Shown in pieces: positions 10,683 to 20,748 of a DNA stretch of 64,000 bases. The notes beneath the pieces are model-generated. The model did no database searches and had not been told where the DNA came from. It saw only the letters and a program-made list of their open reading frames with translations. Each line of letters starts with the position of its first letter. Positions within the stretch are counted from its first letter, which is position 1. This stretch comes from Malassezia japonica (Eukaryota; Basidiomycota; Malasseziomycetes; Malasseziales; Malasseziaceae). The stretch covers positions 124,001-188,000 of the forward strand of contig NC_083371.1 in NCBI RefSeq assembly GCF_029542785.1, in the 5' to 3' direction. The position numbers were made by a program, and so were the translations under genes.

Positions 10683-13600
10683 ATGCTGTCCGGGCCGCCG
10701 AGCTTCCGGGCGCGCTCGCCGAAAGGCGCGCTGCGTATCGAAGACGAGGAGCAGGATGCATTTCTTGGCGATCACGACGCGGACTCGTACGAGCAGGCGA
10801 AGCGCGCGAGTGTGCCGTGGCGCCCGTGGGCGTGGCTGAGCCGCTGGCGGACGCCGCGTGCGGCGACGAGCAACCGCAGCGTACCTTTTGACGAAGGCGA
10901 GAGCGGGCGCGGCCGCTATCCGCCGAACATTGTGTGCAACCAAAAGTACAATATGGTGACCTTTCTGCCGCTTGTGCTGTATGAGCAGTTCAAGTTCTTC
11001 TTCAATCTCTACTTTTTGCTCGTGGCGCTCTCCCAGTTTATTCCCGCGCTCAAGATTGGGTTCCTGGCGACGTACATTGCGCCGCTCTCTTTCGTGCTGT
11101 GCGTGACGATCGGCAAGGAGGCGTTCGACGACTATGAGCGCCACAAGCGCGACGTCGAGTCAAACAGCATGCCCTATACCGTGTTGATGGACTCGCTGGC
11201 GCGCTCGCCGGTGCGCACGCAGCACGAGACGCACATTACTGGGCGCACGCTCGTCGCACAGGTGCCGTCGAGCAAGCTGCGCGTCGGCGACTTGGTTCTG
11301 TTGCACAAGAACCAGCGCGTGCCGGCCGATATGGTGCTGCTCAAGACGTACGCCGCGGACGCTTCGGACGAAACGGCCAACGAGCCGACGCAGTTCCTCA
11401 TCGACGATCCCCACGGCGACGACGTGCGCACCGAGGGCGTCGAAGAGTCCGACGAAGGCGGAACGTGCTTCATTCGCACGGATCAGCTCGACGGCGAGAC
11501 AGACTGGAAGCTGCGCATCGCCGTGCCCAACACGCAGAGCATGTCCGAAGACGAGCTTACGCACCTCGGCGGCCGTGCCGTGGTCGTCGCGGGGCCCCCG
11601 TCCAAGGACCTGCACTCGTTCGTCGGCACGCTCACCATCCACCCGGCGGAGGACACGCCGCTGGGAGGCGACTGGCCGGGCGCGGATGTACAGCTCGCGC
11701 AGCAGCCGCAGGTCGCGCCGCTCACCACAGACAATGTCCTGTGGGCCAACACAGTGCTGGCGGCCGGCCGCGCGATCGGATTCGTGGTGTATACCGGCCG
11801 CGAGACACGCTCGGTGATGAACACGAGCCATCCCCAGACCAAGGTTGGCCTGCTCGACCTCGAGATCAACCGCCTGTCCAAGATTCTGTGTATCGTGACG
11901 CTCTCGCTCTCGATCACGCTCGTGGCGCTGAACGGCTTCCGCGGCAAGTGGTGGGTATACATCTTCCGCTTCCTTATCCTCTTTTCGTCGATTATTCCCA
12001 TCTCGCTGCGTGTCAATCTCGACATGGGCAAGACGGTGTACGCGCGCCAGATCCAGGGGGACAAGGACATTCCAGACACGATCGTGCGCACGAGCACGCT
12101 GCCGGAAGAGCTGGGGCGTGTCGAGTACCTGCTCAGCGACAAGACGGGCACGCTCACGCAGAACGAGATGGAGGTCAAGCGCCTGCACATGGGCACGATG
12201 AGCTACGGATGGGATAGTATGGACGAGATCCGCACACAGCTCGCTGTCGCTCTCGGCCAGCACGAAGCGCCGCCCAAGGCGCGCGGCGGCCGCGCGTGGC
12301 GCGATATGAGCGCGCGGGTCTACGACGTGGTGATTGCACTCGCACTCTGCCACAATGTAACGCCGGTCGTTGACGAGGATGGGAGTGTGACCTACCAGGC
12401 GAGCAGCCCGGATGAGGTGGCGATCGTCAACTGGACCGAGTCGGTGGGCCTCAAGCTCGTCGCCCGCGACCAGCACTCGATCCAGCTCCTCTCGCCAGAC
12501 CACGGCACGCTTGCATTTGATATCCTGGAAATCTTTCCGTTCACGTCCGAGCGCAAGCGCATGGGCATTGTCGTGCGCGACCGCAACTCGGGCGAAGTGA
12601 CGTTTTACCTCAAGGGTGCCGACGTCGTAATGAGCCGCATCGTCACACAGAATGACTGGCTCGAAGAGGAGTGCGGCAACATGGCACGCGAGGGTCTGCG
12701 CACCCTCGTCGTGGCGCGCCTGCGCCTAAGCAAGGAGAGCTGGCGTCTGTTTGAGCGTGCGTTCGGCCAGGCGCGCGTCCGTGTCGACCACCGCGACGAG
12801 GCGATGGCTGCCGTCGTGGCCGAGCACCTCGAGCAGAACATGGAGCTACTGGGATTGACGGGTGTCGAAGACAAGCTCCAGGAGGGCGTCAAGACCACAC
12901 TCGAGCTCCTGCGCAATGCCAATATCAAGATTTGGATGCTTACAGGTGACAAGATCGAGACGGCGACCTGCATTGCAATTTCGACCAAGCTCGTGGCTCG
13001 CAACCAGTACATCCACCAGGTCTCCAAGGTGTCGACGATGGCGGCGGCGCGCGATACCCTGGTCTTTTTGCAATCCAAGCTGGACTGCTGCTTGGTGATC
13101 GATGGCGACTCGCTCCAGTTTTTCTTTGATCACTTCAAGACGGAGTTTATCGAGCTTGCGACGCAGCTCTCGGTGGTCGTCGCCTGCCGCTGCTCGCCGA
13201 CGCAAAAGGCAGACGTCACTCGGCTCATCCGCGAATATACCAAGCGCCGCGTGTGCTGCATCGGCGACGGTGGCAACGACGTGTCAATGATCCAGGCCGC
13301 AAATATCGGCATCGGTATCGTGGGCAAGGAAGGTCGCCAGGCGTCGCTCGCGGCCGATTTCTCCGTGACCCAGTTTAGCTACTTGAGCAAGCTGCTCCTG
13401 TGGCACGGCCGCAACTCGTACCAGCGCAGCGCCAAGCTCGCACAGTTTGTCATCCACCGTGGCTTGATCATCTCCATCATCCAGGCCGTTTTCTCGTCCA
13501 TCTTCTTCTTTGCACCGATCGCATTGTACCAGGGCTGGCTAATGGTTGGCTATGCCACCGTGTATACCATGGCACCCGTCTTCTCTTTGGTGCTGGATCG

Positions 13601-14060
13601 CGACGTGAGCGAGCACACAGCCATGCTTTACCCGGAGCTGTACAAGGACCTAACCAAGGGCCGCAGCTTGAGTGGCAAGACTTTTACAACGTGGCTCATG
13701 ATCAGTGTGTACCAGGGCGGTGCCATCATGATTGCCAGTCTGATGCTCTTTGAGAACGAGTTCCTGAACATTGTCGGCATCTCCTTCACGGCGCTCGTCT
13801 TGAACGAGCTGATCATGGTCGCCTTGGAAATCACGACGTGGCACGTGTACATGGTCTTGTCCGAGATCGTGACGCTCGTTCTTTACTGCTTCAGCATGGT
13901 CCTTCTGCCAGAGTACTTTGACTTGGACTTTGTCCTGACCTACAACTTTGTGTGGAGAACCGCGATCATTGTGCTGGTCAGCAGCTTCCCGCTCTACCTG
14001 ATCAAGGCTGTGCGCGCACGACTCGCACCCCCGAGCTATAGTAAACTGGCAATGGTGTAA
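10683..14060 (+). CDS. NEO1: Class 2 P4-ATPase (phospholipid flippase) NEO1/ATP9-like
   Basis: Single exon, 1125 residues from the ATG at 10683-10685. P-type ATPase hallmarks: DGETDWKLR in the actuator region, the phosphorylated Asp at about residue 486 in DKTGTLTQNE, KGADVVM in the nucleotide-binding domain, MLTGDK and GDGGNDVSMIQ in the P domain. The N-terminal NPxx-like block (RYPPNIVCNQKYN...FLPLVLYEQFKFFFNLYFL) identifies a P4 flippase. The short loops and lack of a need for Cdc50 fit the Neo1/ATP9 class rather than Drs2/Dnf. Ten membrane segments are visible. It flips aminophospholipids at Golgi and endosomes and shares an endosomal theme with the adjacent VPS35. Confidence 0.94.
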   Translation: MLSGPPSFRARSPKGALRIEDEEQDAFLGDHDADSYEQAKRASVPWRPWAWLSRWRTPRAATSNRSVPFDEGESGRGRYPPNIVCNQKYNMVTFLPLVLYEQFKFFFNLYFLLVALSQFIPALKIGFLATYIAPLSFVLCVTIGKEAFDDYERHKRDVESNSMPYTVLMDSLARSPVRTQHETHITGRTLVAQVPSSKLRVGDLVLLHKNQRVPADMVLLKTYAADASDETANEPTQFLIDDPHGDDVRTEGVEESDEGGTCFIRTDQLDGETDWKLRIAVPNTQSMSEDELTHLGGRAVVVAGPPSKDLHSFVGTLTIHPAEDTPLGGDWPGADVQLAQQPQVAPLTTDNVLWANTVLAAGRAIGFVVYTGRETRSVMNTSHPQTKVGLLDLEINRLSKILCIVTLSLSITLVALNGFRGKWWVYIFRFLILFSSIIPISLRVNLDMGKTVYARQIQGDKDIPDTIVRTSTLPEELGRVEYLLSDKTGTLTQNEMEVKRLHMGTMSYGWDSMDEIRTQLAVALGQHEAPPKARGGRAWRDMSARVYDVVIALALCHNVTPVVDEDGSVTYQASSPDEVAIVNWTESVGLKLVARDQHSIQLLSPDHGTLAFDILEIFPFTSERKRMGIVVRDRNSGEVTFYLKGADVVMSRIVTQNDWLEEECGNMAREGLRTLVVARLRLSKESWRLFERAFGQARVRVDHRDEAMAAVVAEHLEQNMELLGLTGVEDKLQEGVKTTLELLRNANIKIWMLTGDKIETATCIAISTKLVARNQYIHQVSKVSTMAAARDTLVFLQSKLDCCLVIDGDSLQFFFDHFKTEFIELATQLSVVVACRCSPTQKADVTRLIREYTKRRVCCIGDGGNDVSMIQAANIGIGIVGKEGRQASLAADFSVTQFSYLSKLLLWHGRNSYQRSAKLAQFVIHRGLIISIIQAVFSSIFFFAPIALYQGWLMVGYATVYTMAPVFSLVLDRDVSEHTAMLYPELYKDLTKGRSLSGKTFTTWLMISVYQGGAIMIASLMLFENEFLNIVGISFTALVLNELIMVALEITTWHVYMVLSEIVTLVLYCFSMVLLPEYFDLDFVLTYNFVWRTAIIVLVSSFPLYLIKAVRARLAPPSYSKLAMV

Positions 14061-14085
14061 TAGAGGTGTACAATAATCGATTGCA

Positions 14086-15619
14086 TTATGGACGTGACGC
14101 GAGCAGCTCCTTGGCAACCCCTTCGCTAAAGGGGAAATCTTTGATGCGTTGCTGACCACGCTGCTTCTTGTTCAGATAGCGGTAGAGAAGGACCAAGCTG
14201 TCTTTGACAACAAGGTACAAGGCGCCTCCCATTGCGTTCCGGTACCAAACAGGGTCCAGATCATCATACACCGCACCCATATCGTCGACCCACAATGGCT
14301 CCGAGCCAGGCACCACCATGGGCATCTCCCCTTCGCGGTCTTTCGGCCAGAGAAGACTGATCCAGCTCTCACAGCCAGGTTGGGGAGAGATGCCGGGTGC
14401 AATGCCCAGAATCGAACGCAAAGTGTTGCTGTACTTGGAGGCAGCACCAAGTATGCCGCCCATGAAACTGGCAATGAAGGGGAAGCCAAGAGATTGAACA
14501 AGCAGTTTGGAGAGACTGTAGTAGGTCACATAGATAGTACCGGGCAGTTCCGTCTCGTCGAATACGCGGTACTCGAGCTCGTCAAGTGGCAAACCCTGCT
14601 CAGCTTCCCAGCCACCCTGATGGACCAGCGAGCCATCGTCCAATGTCTCATAGGTGTCTTCTTCGGTACGGTCGGGTACACCGTCCACCAACATTGCACC
14701 TTCGGTATCATTACCAACGATAACCATGCGCGTAGGGGGGGGCTGGGGCTCCCGGCGGCCCTCGTCCTGTGCAGGGCGGTTGCGCGTGCGACGGGGAGGG
14801 GAAGACAGCACATACCGATAGACTTGGCGCTTGACGGCAATGTATAGCACACGCAGCCACGGAAGCAGAAGGGTAGTCAGCACAGGGCTGGGTGGGTATG
14901 TACGAGGGAACACAGCCTGTGCCGAGTATCGGTAAAGCATGGCACGGCGCATCGGCAGCGGGGCAGACGTTACAGGCAGGGCCACCAACGTGGGCAACCA
15001 GGTGGAAAAGTTCGCCAGGATAGGGAGGCGACTTGCCACAAGCATGAAGGGGATGAGGGGGATGTCCACCCAGAAATGCCATGGCCACCGTCCCGCTAGG
15101 GCACGCCGTGCAGCATATTTACCCAAGAAGAGCCGCATGGCAAGGCATCCATAGGCCGTGGCTGAAACCCACACACCTGCTGCTCCAGCCGCAGTGGCTC
15201 CCAATGGAACAATAAATCGCACGAATTGGCTGCAGTGCTCCAGAACGGTCAAGGCCAAGGGCTTAGGTTGATCCAACTGGTACGGCATCCTGCATTGCGG
15301 ACACACAACGGCTGAGTCTGGCTTGTCCTTTCGGCATTGCCGGATCCACGAGAGAAGACACTAAAAAAGGTGTTAGTACTTGTAATAGATAGGAATGATA
15401 ACATACCTTCTCGTGAGCAACCAAGGAGCACTTGCAGGGATGCACAAAGCGAGAAGTGGACTCAGCAGAGCCGAGCTTTGAAGCACGGGATATATCTTCG
15501 GGAGACCGTATTTCCTCTTCGGAACAAACCCAACAATAAAGGTATGGTAGATCATTAACAGCGTAAGGTAATGGACTAGTATTCATCTCGCCACTAACAG
15601 GTGGCCCCTGCCCAGCCAT
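14086..15619 (-). CDS. Membrane RING-CH (MARCH-type) ubiquitin ligase
   Basis: Exons 15407..15619 and 14086..15360, joined across a 46-nt intron, give 495 residues. The intron splits the RING-CH finger: CWVCSEEE and HPCKCSLVAHEK lie in exon 1, and CLLSWIRQCRKDKP followed by CPQCRMPY in exon 2. Together they give the C4HC3 arrangement of membrane E3 ligases. Several hydrophobic segments follow (near residues 140-185, 205-235, 265-285 and the C-terminal third). A basic and proline-rich loop lies mid-protein. The architecture resembles MARCH5-like organellar ligases, but the organelle cannot be read from sequence. The gene starts about 70 bp from the edge of the AT-rich core, and its exon 1 is visibly less GC-rich than the rest of the window. 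Confidence 0.85.
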
Positions 15620-15689
15620 GAAGGGATCAGTCAACCCCCGCGTAGTTGCTTACGTGAGTTGCCCCACAAGACTCAAATGACGCGATCTA

Positions 15690-16190
15690 GATCAAAGGAT
15701 CTCATAAAACTTCATAGAAGGCCAATTTATCACAAATTAGACAGTTAATTATTAAATAATAATTCAGTCATATCCATCGATTAACAAAGTTGTCTGATCT
15801 AAAAATATATTTAAATATTGTTAATTATATTTAAATGTTACAAGAATGTAACTAATATTATAGCTTTGTAATACAATATAATAATGACTGTTTTAAATAC
15901 AGCGTTCTATTTCTCTTTAAAATATAGTAATTATTTTATTAAATAAATAATATATAATGATCCTTGATGTATGTGATATCATAAATGTAAAATATGAAGT
16001 GAATATATAAATGCATTAATGTTCTTAAATATACAAAATAAATATTCGTTTATCTTGGTTTTTATTTGTGATGTATTAGTTTTTGATTGAATTGGTTTGG
16101 AACGTATTAATAATAAATATTTAAACTATATATATTTGACTTGTATTTTTGTAAGGTTTTTTGGAACTCTAGTTTTTGAGTAATGCAGTG
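15690..16190. other. AT-rich gene-free core, candidate centromere
   Basis: Counting bases by eye on 60-base lines from 15721 to 16140 gives roughly 75-87% A+T per line, against about 40% in the flanking genes. The AT-rich block is about 500 bp, lies in a 715-bp gene-free interval, has no coding potential on either strand and no terminal repeats. The 9-mer ATATTTAAA occurs at 15807, 15827 and 16117; the first copy lies in the 12-bp palindrome ATATTTAAATAT. Malassezia centromeres are known as short AT-rich cores of this size class, flanked by active genes. A replication origin or a decayed element are the alternatives; nothing here shows CENP-A binding directly. Confidence 0.65.
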
Positions 16191-16334
16191 CACAAGGGGT
16201 TCGTGCGGCTGAGCAGTGGGCCAGCCACTTAGGACGGGGTTCGGCTGAGATGAGAAATGGGAAAAATCTGTCTTCGGAGTACATACGCGTAGCTAAGCAC
16301 TAGGAATCTCTTCACTACTACCAATTGCACAAAG

Positions 16335-17664
16335 ATGGGTACGTGTGAAGTTGAACCTATGTGGACCGATACTAACTGTAACAGCACCGAAGAAGCAGCA
16401 GAACAAGATGTCCCTAGTGGACTTCTTGGCCGACGAGAGTACGTATCCTAAAGGCTTGAGTGCCGACGCCTTGAGCAGTGTACTAACAGTGAAACAGATA
16501 CTGGCAGCTCGTGGGCCGACGAGATGGATGAGTTGCCCTCGGCTCGTATGTATCTATCGAGTGGATATGATTGCTGACCGTTCAGCCGCCCCCCGTGATT
16601 ATGGTTCGGACTTTGCCGCCGGTGGTGGCCTGGGTGCGCGCGGTGGCCGCTCGCGCTTTGACGACGGTCCGGGCTTTGCCCGCGCCGAGCCGCCCCTTCC
16701 TACGGAGCCTCCCTTCACTGCCTTTGTGGTGAACCTGTCGTTTGAGAGCACTGAAGCTGACGTTGAGCACTTCTTCGAGCCCCTGAAGCCTGTGAGCATT
16801 CGCCTTGTGTCTGGTCATGACGGTCGTCCCAAAGGTTACGGCTACGTCGAGTTTGAGACTCTTGACATCCTGAAGGAGGCGCTCACTTTCACGGGCAAGC
16901 CTATGGATAACCGCAATGTGCGTGTTAGCGTCGCCGAGCCCTCGTCGCGTTCGATGAAGGGTGCCATGGCCGATGAAGCTACGCAGTGGCGCCGTTCGAC
17001 TCCTCTTGCCGCGGACAACCGTGGCGGTCCCTTCGGCGGTGGCCCCCCCGGTGGCTCGTCGGGCTTTGATGAGATGGGCGTCGGCTCGGATGGCACGCGC
17101 AGCGGTTTCGGCGGCAAGTTTGTGCCTACTGCTGACCGTCCTCGTCGCGGCGGTATTGAACCGGCGGAACCCGGCCGTGGTGACACTGCGTCTGACTGGC
17201 GGACGGGCAAGCCGGTCTCTGGCAAGAGCTCTTCGCGCTTCGGCTTTGGTGGTGATTCCGAGCGCCGTGGTGGTGACCGTCCCGGCGCGGCGGACGAAGG
17301 CTTTGCCAACTGGCGCGCTGGTCGCCAGGCGTCTGCGGAAAGCGCTACTGGTGAGCGTCGCAAACTGGACCTGAAGCCCCGCAGCACGACGGCCAGCTCG
17401 ACGAGTGCTACCTCGCAGAGCTCGGCGCGCTCGAACCCCTTCGGCAGCGCCAAGCCTGTCGATGTTGGCCAGCGCGAGCGTGAGATTGACGAAAAGATCC
17501 GCGAGCAGGACCGCATCCGCCGCGAGGAACGCCTCAAGGAGGATGAGCGCAAAAAGAGCCGTGCGAGCAAGGCCCCCTCTGATGGCGCCTGGCTAGCCAA
17601 GGCCGAGAAGCCCGCCAAGACGGCCGAGGCCCCCGCCGAGGAGAACAAGGAAACGACTGCCTAA
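16335..17664 (+). CDS. TIF3: Translation initiation factor eIF4B (TIF3-like)
   Basis: Four exons (16335..16338, 16385..16438, 16498..16545, 16586..17664) give 394 residues. The first coding exon is only four bases, ATGG. Spliced, the protein starts MAPKKQQNKMSLVDFLADEN and continues with TGSSWADEMDELPSA, the conserved N-terminal eIF4B motif. One RRM follows near residues 72-150 (AFVVNLSFEST, GYGYVEFET). The C-terminal half holds the arginine/glycine/tryptophan repeats typical of the family (SDWRTGKP, ANWRAGRQ) and a highly charged tail. It stimulates eIF4A helicase and 40S loading. Introns are 46, 59 and 40 nt, among the longest in the window. The gene borders the AT-rich core on its right side. 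Confidence 0.9.
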
Positions 17665-17781
17665 TTTTGGAAAGCTACCTGAACTACGATCACTCTGTCT
17701 TACTCCTCTTGCTCACCGTTCGTAGGTTCTAGGACGCTAGATTGTATACTATCGATGCCTTTGATCAGCGAGTGTCATTAT

Positions 17782-17787
17782 CACGTG
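17782..17787. promoter_or_regulatory. CACGTG box upstream of MTD1
   Basis: CACGTG (in TTATCACGTGGGG) 60 bp before the MTD1 start codon. Cbf1-type factors regulate one-carbon and methionine genes in yeasts, which makes the position suggestive; actual use is inference. Confidence 0.4.
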
Positions 17788-17846
17788 GGGAAAATTTTGC
17801 TCGAGCGCAATGCACCAGCCAGGTCCTTTTCCCACCATAGTAGGCG

Positions 17847-19049
17847 ATGGCGACGCAACCCAAGCCCGAGTACCCCGGCAAGCTGCTGCAGGCCGTGGCG
17901 ATTGCCAAGCCCTTCCAGGAGAGCATTGAGGCGGAGATTGGCCAGCGCAAGGACAAGAATCTGTCTGTCCCCAAGCTCGTGGGTATCCTTGCCAAGCCGA
18001 GCCCCCCCTCGATCGCGTATGCGGAGTGGACGCGCAAGGCGTGCGAGGCGGTTGGCATCAACTTTGAGATCTGGAAGACGTGGGATGACGAGGAACTTGG
18101 CAAGGATGCCGAGTCTAAGCTCAGCACCCCCGAGAGCCTGCAGAACTTTGGTCTGGAGGCAGATGTCGAAGACCTGATTCTGGCGGCCAACCGCGACAAG
18201 AGCGTGGACGGCATCATGGTATACTACCCCATCTTTGGCGGTCGCCAGGACACTTACCTGCAGCAGATTGTGGACCCCCGCAAGGACGTCGAGGGCCTCA
18301 ACTTTTACTACTGCTGGAACTTGTACCACAACGTGCGGTGGATCCAGCCGTCGCAGCTCGGCAGTGCCCCGGGCACCACGAACGAGGCCGAGCTCCAGAA
18401 CCTTGACAGTAATGTGGCCGAGGACGGCGAGGTCCCCCCCGGCTTTGGCAAGAGTATCCTACCCTGCACTCCCCTCGCGGTGGTCAAGGCGCTGGAGGCG
18501 AGTGGAGTATACGACTTCAAGCTGCCCTACGGCGACCGTCTGTACGGCAAGACGATCACCGTGATCAACCGCTCCGAGGTGGTCGGTCGCCCCCTGGCGG
18601 CGCTGCTGGCCAACGACGGTGCGCGTGTCTTTTCCGTGGACATCGACTCGATTGTGGAGTTCAACAAGCGTGCGGACGACGATGTGCAGACGCCTACGCA
18701 GCTGCGCAAGTCGAAGAAGGTCGTTCAGGCCCACAAGGAGAATAGCGCGGCGCGTCTGCGCCCCGCGCACGTCGTGCGTGCGTGCAGCCACCCCGATGCG
18801 GAGAGCTGCGTGCGGGAATCCGACGTGGTGATCGGCGGTGTGCCCGCAGCGAGTTACAAGGTGCCTACCGAGTGGATCAAGGAGGGTGCGGTGTGCGTCA
18901 ACTTCAGCTCCGAGAAGAACTTTGAGACGAACGTGCGCAGCCGGGCAGCTGCCTACCTGCCTGCTATTGGCAAGATCACCGTCGCGATGCTCCAGCGCAA
19001 CCTGCTGCGCCTGGTGGATTACAAGGAGATTTCTCAGACCCGTGCATAG
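17847..19049 (+). CDS. MTD1: NAD-dependent methylenetetrahydrofolate dehydrogenase
   Basis: Single exon, 400 residues. The fold family is clear from VGILAKPSPPSIAYAEWTRKAC near the start, DGIMVYYPIFGGRQDTYLQQ in the middle, the proline-rich LPCTPLAVVKAL loop, and a Rossmann region GKTITVINRSEVVGRPLAALLA. The PIFGG segment and the lack of a formate-tetrahydrofolate ligase domain fit the monofunctional NAD-linked fungal enzyme rather than the trifunctional ADE3 type. It oxidises 5,10-methylene-THF to methenyl-THF in the cytosol for purine and methionine supply. It is about 80 residues longer than the yeast protein. Its stop lies five bases from the TAF6 stop on the other strand. Confidence 0.92.
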   Translation: MATQPKPEYPGKLLQAVAIAKPFQESIEAEIGQRKDKNLSVPKLVGILAKPSPPSIAYAEWTRKACEAVGINFEIWKTWDDEELGKDAESKLSTPESLQNFGLEADVEDLILAANRDKSVDGIMVYYPIFGGRQDTYLQQIVDPRKDVEGLNFYYCWNLYHNVRWIQPSQLGSAPGTTNEAELQNLDSNVAEDGEVPPGFGKSILPCTPLAVVKALEASGVYDFKLPYGDRLYGKTITVINRSEVVGRPLAALLANDGARVFSVDIDSIVEFNKRADDDVQTPTQLRKSKKVVQAHKENSAARLRPAHVVRACSHPDAESCVRESDVVIGGVPAASYKVPTEWIKEGAVCVNFSSEKNFETNVRSRAAAYLPAIGKITVAMLQRNLLRLVDYKEISQTRA

Positions 19050-19054
19050 ACTAC

Positions 19055-20722
19055 CTACTGTTCTTCAGCCAGTGGACGATATTGCGCCAAGGCGGTGAGC
19101 GCCGCGGCGTCCTCGTGGAGCACCTCGCGCGTCCAGTAGGGCCCGTACATGCCCTCGATCTGCTCGAGCGTCGCAGCGTCCGGGATGGCCGGAGCGCCGT
19201 CGCTTTCGGTGCCGAGCGCGCGCAGGCCGCCGCGCACCTGCTCGACGATGCATTTTGCGAGGAAGCCCGCACGCCCCTCGGACGCGACAAGCGTCTTGAG
19301 CCACGCGCCCATATCGCGCAGCGGAATGCGCTCCGCGTCGTGCTCCTCGCTGGACTCGAGCGGTGGCAGGACGCCGACATTGCCCAGGAGCGTCTTGAAG
19401 CTCGCCGGCCCGAGCTTGCGCAGTGCAATCAGCGCGCCGATCTTGGCGTCGAGCGAGCCCGAGGCCTCGGGCGTGGTCGCGGCTGTGCCGTCGTCGACGT
19501 GCGCAAAGAGCGCCTGGAGCAGCGTCGCGACGACGCGCGGCTTCAGCGTGGGGTAGCACTCGGCAAAGTGGTCGATAATGTAGGCCAGCAGAGTAGCAGC
19601 GTACAGGCGCAACGCCAGCGCTGCGCGCTCCAGATCCGCGTGCACCTCGTGCGTCAAGGTATAGACCGCAAGCAGGATCGACAGGACCGACGGCATGAGC
19701 TGGTGCAGGTACGGCTCGATAAAGATCGACGGGTTGATCAGCAGCGCGTGCAGCGTGTCGAGCATCGTGTGCAGCACATGCACGGTGCGCTCGCGCTCCT
19801 GTGCATCTGCCTCGGCCGGGCGTGAGCGCAGGACATGCGTCACGTTCGCGCCGACCCACTGGATCAGGTACGGCACGAGCTGGTGAATACCCGCGTCGCC
19901 ACGCAGGCTTGCCAGCGCCGCGTCGCGCACCGTGTTGCCGCTCGAGCCCTGCGAGTACTGCGAGAGCTGCGCGGCGGCGACGTCCGAAGGCGGCGCCTCG
20001 CCCTGGCTCGTCTCGGCGTCGGCTGGGGGACTGATGATCGACGAAGTGAGGCGCTCGTAGTACAGCTGCAGCTCGCGCGACAGAACGTGCTTCACGAGCG
20101 GCTTGACCGCCGTGCTTCCGAGCTCCGCCGCGGCCTCACCAGCGTCCGGCAGCGCGCCGTCGCCCGCGGCCGACTGCCGGGCGAGGAAAACAGGGTTTTC
20201 AGGGATCGGCGGCTGGATGCCCTCGATCGCGAGCCAGTGGGCGTGCCAGCCGACGCCGCGGCCGACGCCGACGCGTGGCCCGTTCTCGAGGATGCTATCA
20301 AAGTCCACCTCCTCGTCCTCGACCATGTACATCGGCACGCCCGACGCGGTCTGCACGGTACGGAACCAGGGCCCCTTGGCCTTGCCGCCCGTGTACGGCG
20401 GGAAGAAGCCGTACAGCGGTTCAATGTTCTTTTGGCGCAGCGCATTGTCAATGTCTGACGTCGTCATGCGCGAGCGCTTCGAGTGCTTCATGTACTTGGC
20501 CGCGCTCTGCGCAATGTCGCGGATGCGGTACTCGATGTCGGTCGCCAGCGCCGTGGCGATATTGTCGCGCAGGTTCGTGATGCCGAGCGACTCGGCGACA
20601 TCCTTAACAGAGTCTTTGGGGTACACGCTCGACGGGATGCTCGGGCCAAACACCGGGGTGCTCGCCCCGCCCGTAAACGAGCCGTTGGCGCTGCTTCGCT
20701 TCGCTCCACCCGAATTCGACAT
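19055..20722 (-). CDS. TAF6: Transcription initiation factor TFIID/SAGA subunit TAF6
   Basis: Single exon, 555 residues from the ATG at 20720-20722. That start is preferred because the histone fold follows at about residues 32-95 (YPKDSVKDVAESLGI, DNIATALATDIEYRIRDIAQSAAKYMKHSKR, TTSDIDNALRQKNIEPLYGF). The longer frame up to 20938 would run into the divergent lactonase gene. After the fold come EDEEVDFDSIL and PIPENP, then the HEAT-type TAF6 C-terminal domain (LVPYLIQWVGANVTH, LLINPSIFIEPYLHQLMPSVLSIL). It pairs with TAF9 in TFIID and SAGA. Confidence 0.94.
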   Translation of the reverse strand: MSNSGGAKRSSANGSFTGGASTPVFGPSIPSSVYPKDSVKDVAESLGITNLRDNIATALATDIEYRIRDIAQSAAKYMKHSKRSRMTTSDIDNALRQKNIEPLYGFFPPYTGGKAKGPWFRTVQTASGVPMYMVEDEEVDFDSILENGPRVGVGRGVGWHAHWLAIEGIQPPIPENPVFLARQSAAGDGALPDAGEAAAELGSTAVKPLVKHVLSRELQLYYERLTSSIISPPADAETSQGEAPPSDVAAAQLSQYSQGSSGNTVRDAALASLRGDAGIHQLVPYLIQWVGANVTHVLRSRPAEADAQERERTVHVLHTMLDTLHALLINPSIFIEPYLHQLMPSVLSILLAVYTLTHEVHADLERAALALRLYAATLLAYIIDHFAECYPTLKPRVVATLLQALFAHVDDGTAATTPEASGSLDAKIGALIALRKLGPASFKTLLGNVGVLPPLESSEEHDAERIPLRDMGAWLKTLVASEGRAGFLAKCIVEQVRGGLRALGTESDGAPAIPDAATLEQIEGMYGPYWTREVLHEDAAALTALAQYRPLAEEQ

Positions 20723-20748
20723 CGTCGAGAGACGGAAGAGACCTCCAC

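Noticed and set aside
15620..16334. Decayed transposon as explanation of the AT-rich interval
   Set aside because: No terminal repeats, target-site duplication, transposase or reverse-transcriptase remnants on either strand.
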